5,375 nt of DNA, taken from NCBI GenBank assembly GCA_016765265.1, contig JAESQG010000193.1, forward strand, positions 433 to 5,807. The letters are read 5' to 3'. The notes beneath the pieces are model-generated. The model searched no databases, was not told the origin of the DNA, and was given only the letters and a program-made list of their open reading frames with translations. Shown here piece after piece: positions 4,956 to 5,375 of the stretch. Position numbers and translations under genes: made by a program. The stretch's first letter is position 1; each line of letters begins with the position of its first letter. The stretch comes from Pseudomonadales bacterium. GTDB taxonomy: Bacteria > Pseudomonadota > Gammaproteobacteria > Pseudomonadales > DC-out160.

Positions 4956-5375
4956 TTGAATCCAACAAATAGTAACGAACCAACGTACTACCATAAGGTT
5001 GTCGATTGTCAGTGGGCCTGTCCTGCGCATACGCCAGTTCCTGAATATATTCGTCTTATAGCTCAATCTAAATATAGCGAAGCATATCAAATTAATTGGG
5101 AATCCAATCTTTTACCCGGAATTTTAGGCCGTGTTTGTGATCGTCCTTGTGAGCCAGCCTGTCGCCGAGGACGGGTTGATGAAGAGCCTGTGGCGATCTG
5201 TCGGTTAAAGCGGGTTGCCGCAGATAATAAAGATGATGATCTGATTGCTAAGTGGATGCCCACCATTCCTTCAGTTAAGAATGGCAAGAAGATTGTTTTG
5301 ATCGGTGCTGGACCAGCCTCCTTGGCTGTGGCTCGCGATCTACTTCCATTGGGATATGAGGTGACGCTCCTTGAT
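4956..5375 (+). CDS. GltD-like Fe-S/flavin oxidoreductase, N-terminal 140 residues (cut by window end)
   Basis: The first 140 codons of an NAD(P)- and FAD-linked oxidoreductase, open to the window edge. The N-terminal Fer4_20-type Fe-S domain carries the conserved cysteines C18 and C22 ('VDCQWACPAHTPVPEYI', 16-32), C61, C65 and C69 ('GRVCDRPCEPACRRG', 58-72) and C82 ('AICRLKR'). These match the two [4Fe-4S] cluster domain seen in the glutamate synthase small subunit and dihydropyrimidine dehydrogenase. A linker is followed by a Rossmann beta-alpha-beta nucleotide site, 'KKIVLIGAGPASLAVARDLL' (111-130), ending at the acidic D140 after strand 2. No ATG exists near the N-terminus. I place the start at TTG 4956, with AGGTGG (4944-4949) 6 bases upstream; an in-frame TGA at 4932-4934 limits the start, leaving TTG 4935 as the only other choice. 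The variant GAGPASL and the Fe-S part suggest a stand-alone GltD-type enzyme rather than GltD itself, but the substrate is unknown. Confidence 0.88.
   Translation, partial: MNPTNSNEPTYYHKVVDCQWACPAHTPVPEYIRLIAQSKYSEAYQINWESNLLPGILGRVCDRPCEPACRRGRVDEEPVAICRLKRVAADNKDDDLIAKWMPTIPSVKNGKKIVLIGAGPASLAVARDLLPLGYEVTLLD

Noticed and set aside
5087..5287. Minus-strand open frame of 66 codons.
   Set aside because: It is antisense to the Fe-S oxidoreductase, whose conserved cysteines are read on the plus strand.

Overview
The window reads as ordinary, moderately AT-rich Gram-negative chromosome. It most resembles a gammaproteobacterium, perhaps marine: it has a proteobacterial-type feoA-feoB pair followed by a tiny Cys-rich FeoB-associated protein, a small stand-alone SCP2 protein, and a PaaI-like thioesterase. 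The taxonomic placement is inference from protein style only. I see no rRNA, intact tRNA, insertion sequence, CRISPR array or phage gene.

Layout. Positions 1-371 are mostly non-coding. A possible divergent gene start lies on the minus strand at the left edge, and a near-perfect palindrome sits in the middle. Positions 372-758 (+) encode a 128-residue SCP2 sterol-carrier-like protein. A very strong, perfectly paired hairpin at 773-826 follows. It has T-runs on both sides, so it can end transcription of the SCP2 gene from the left and of the iron-transport operon from the right. Positions 846-3636 (-) hold the ferrous iron uptake operon, transcribed as feoA (105 aa), feoB (751 aa) and a 57-aa single-span Cys-rich membrane protein. 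Positions 3637-3995 are a divergent intergenic region with a 14-bp perfect inverted repeat and weak promoter or Fur-like sequences. Positions 3996-4664 (+) encode a 222-aa protein with a C-terminal hotdog thioesterase domain. After a 291-base intergenic region, 4956-5375 (+) holds the first 140 codons of an Fe-S/flavin oxidoreductase of the GltD type, cut by the window edge.

How the genes work together. The three minus-strand genes form one functional unit: FeoB is the GTP-dependent Fe(II) permease of the inner membrane, FeoA is its small SH3-like cytoplasmic partner, and the Cys-rich peptide stands where enterobacteria carry feoC. The flanking SCP2, thioesterase and oxidoreductase genes have no demonstrated link to iron uptake. 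SCP2 and hotdog proteins both suggest lipid or acyl-CoA handling, but they are not in one operon.

I found no convincing undescribed system. The most useful points are the small Cys-rich gene, the in-frame 15-bp triplet repeat in feoB, the shared bidirectional terminator, the inverted repeats in the intergenic regions, and the TTG start of the truncated oxidoreductase.
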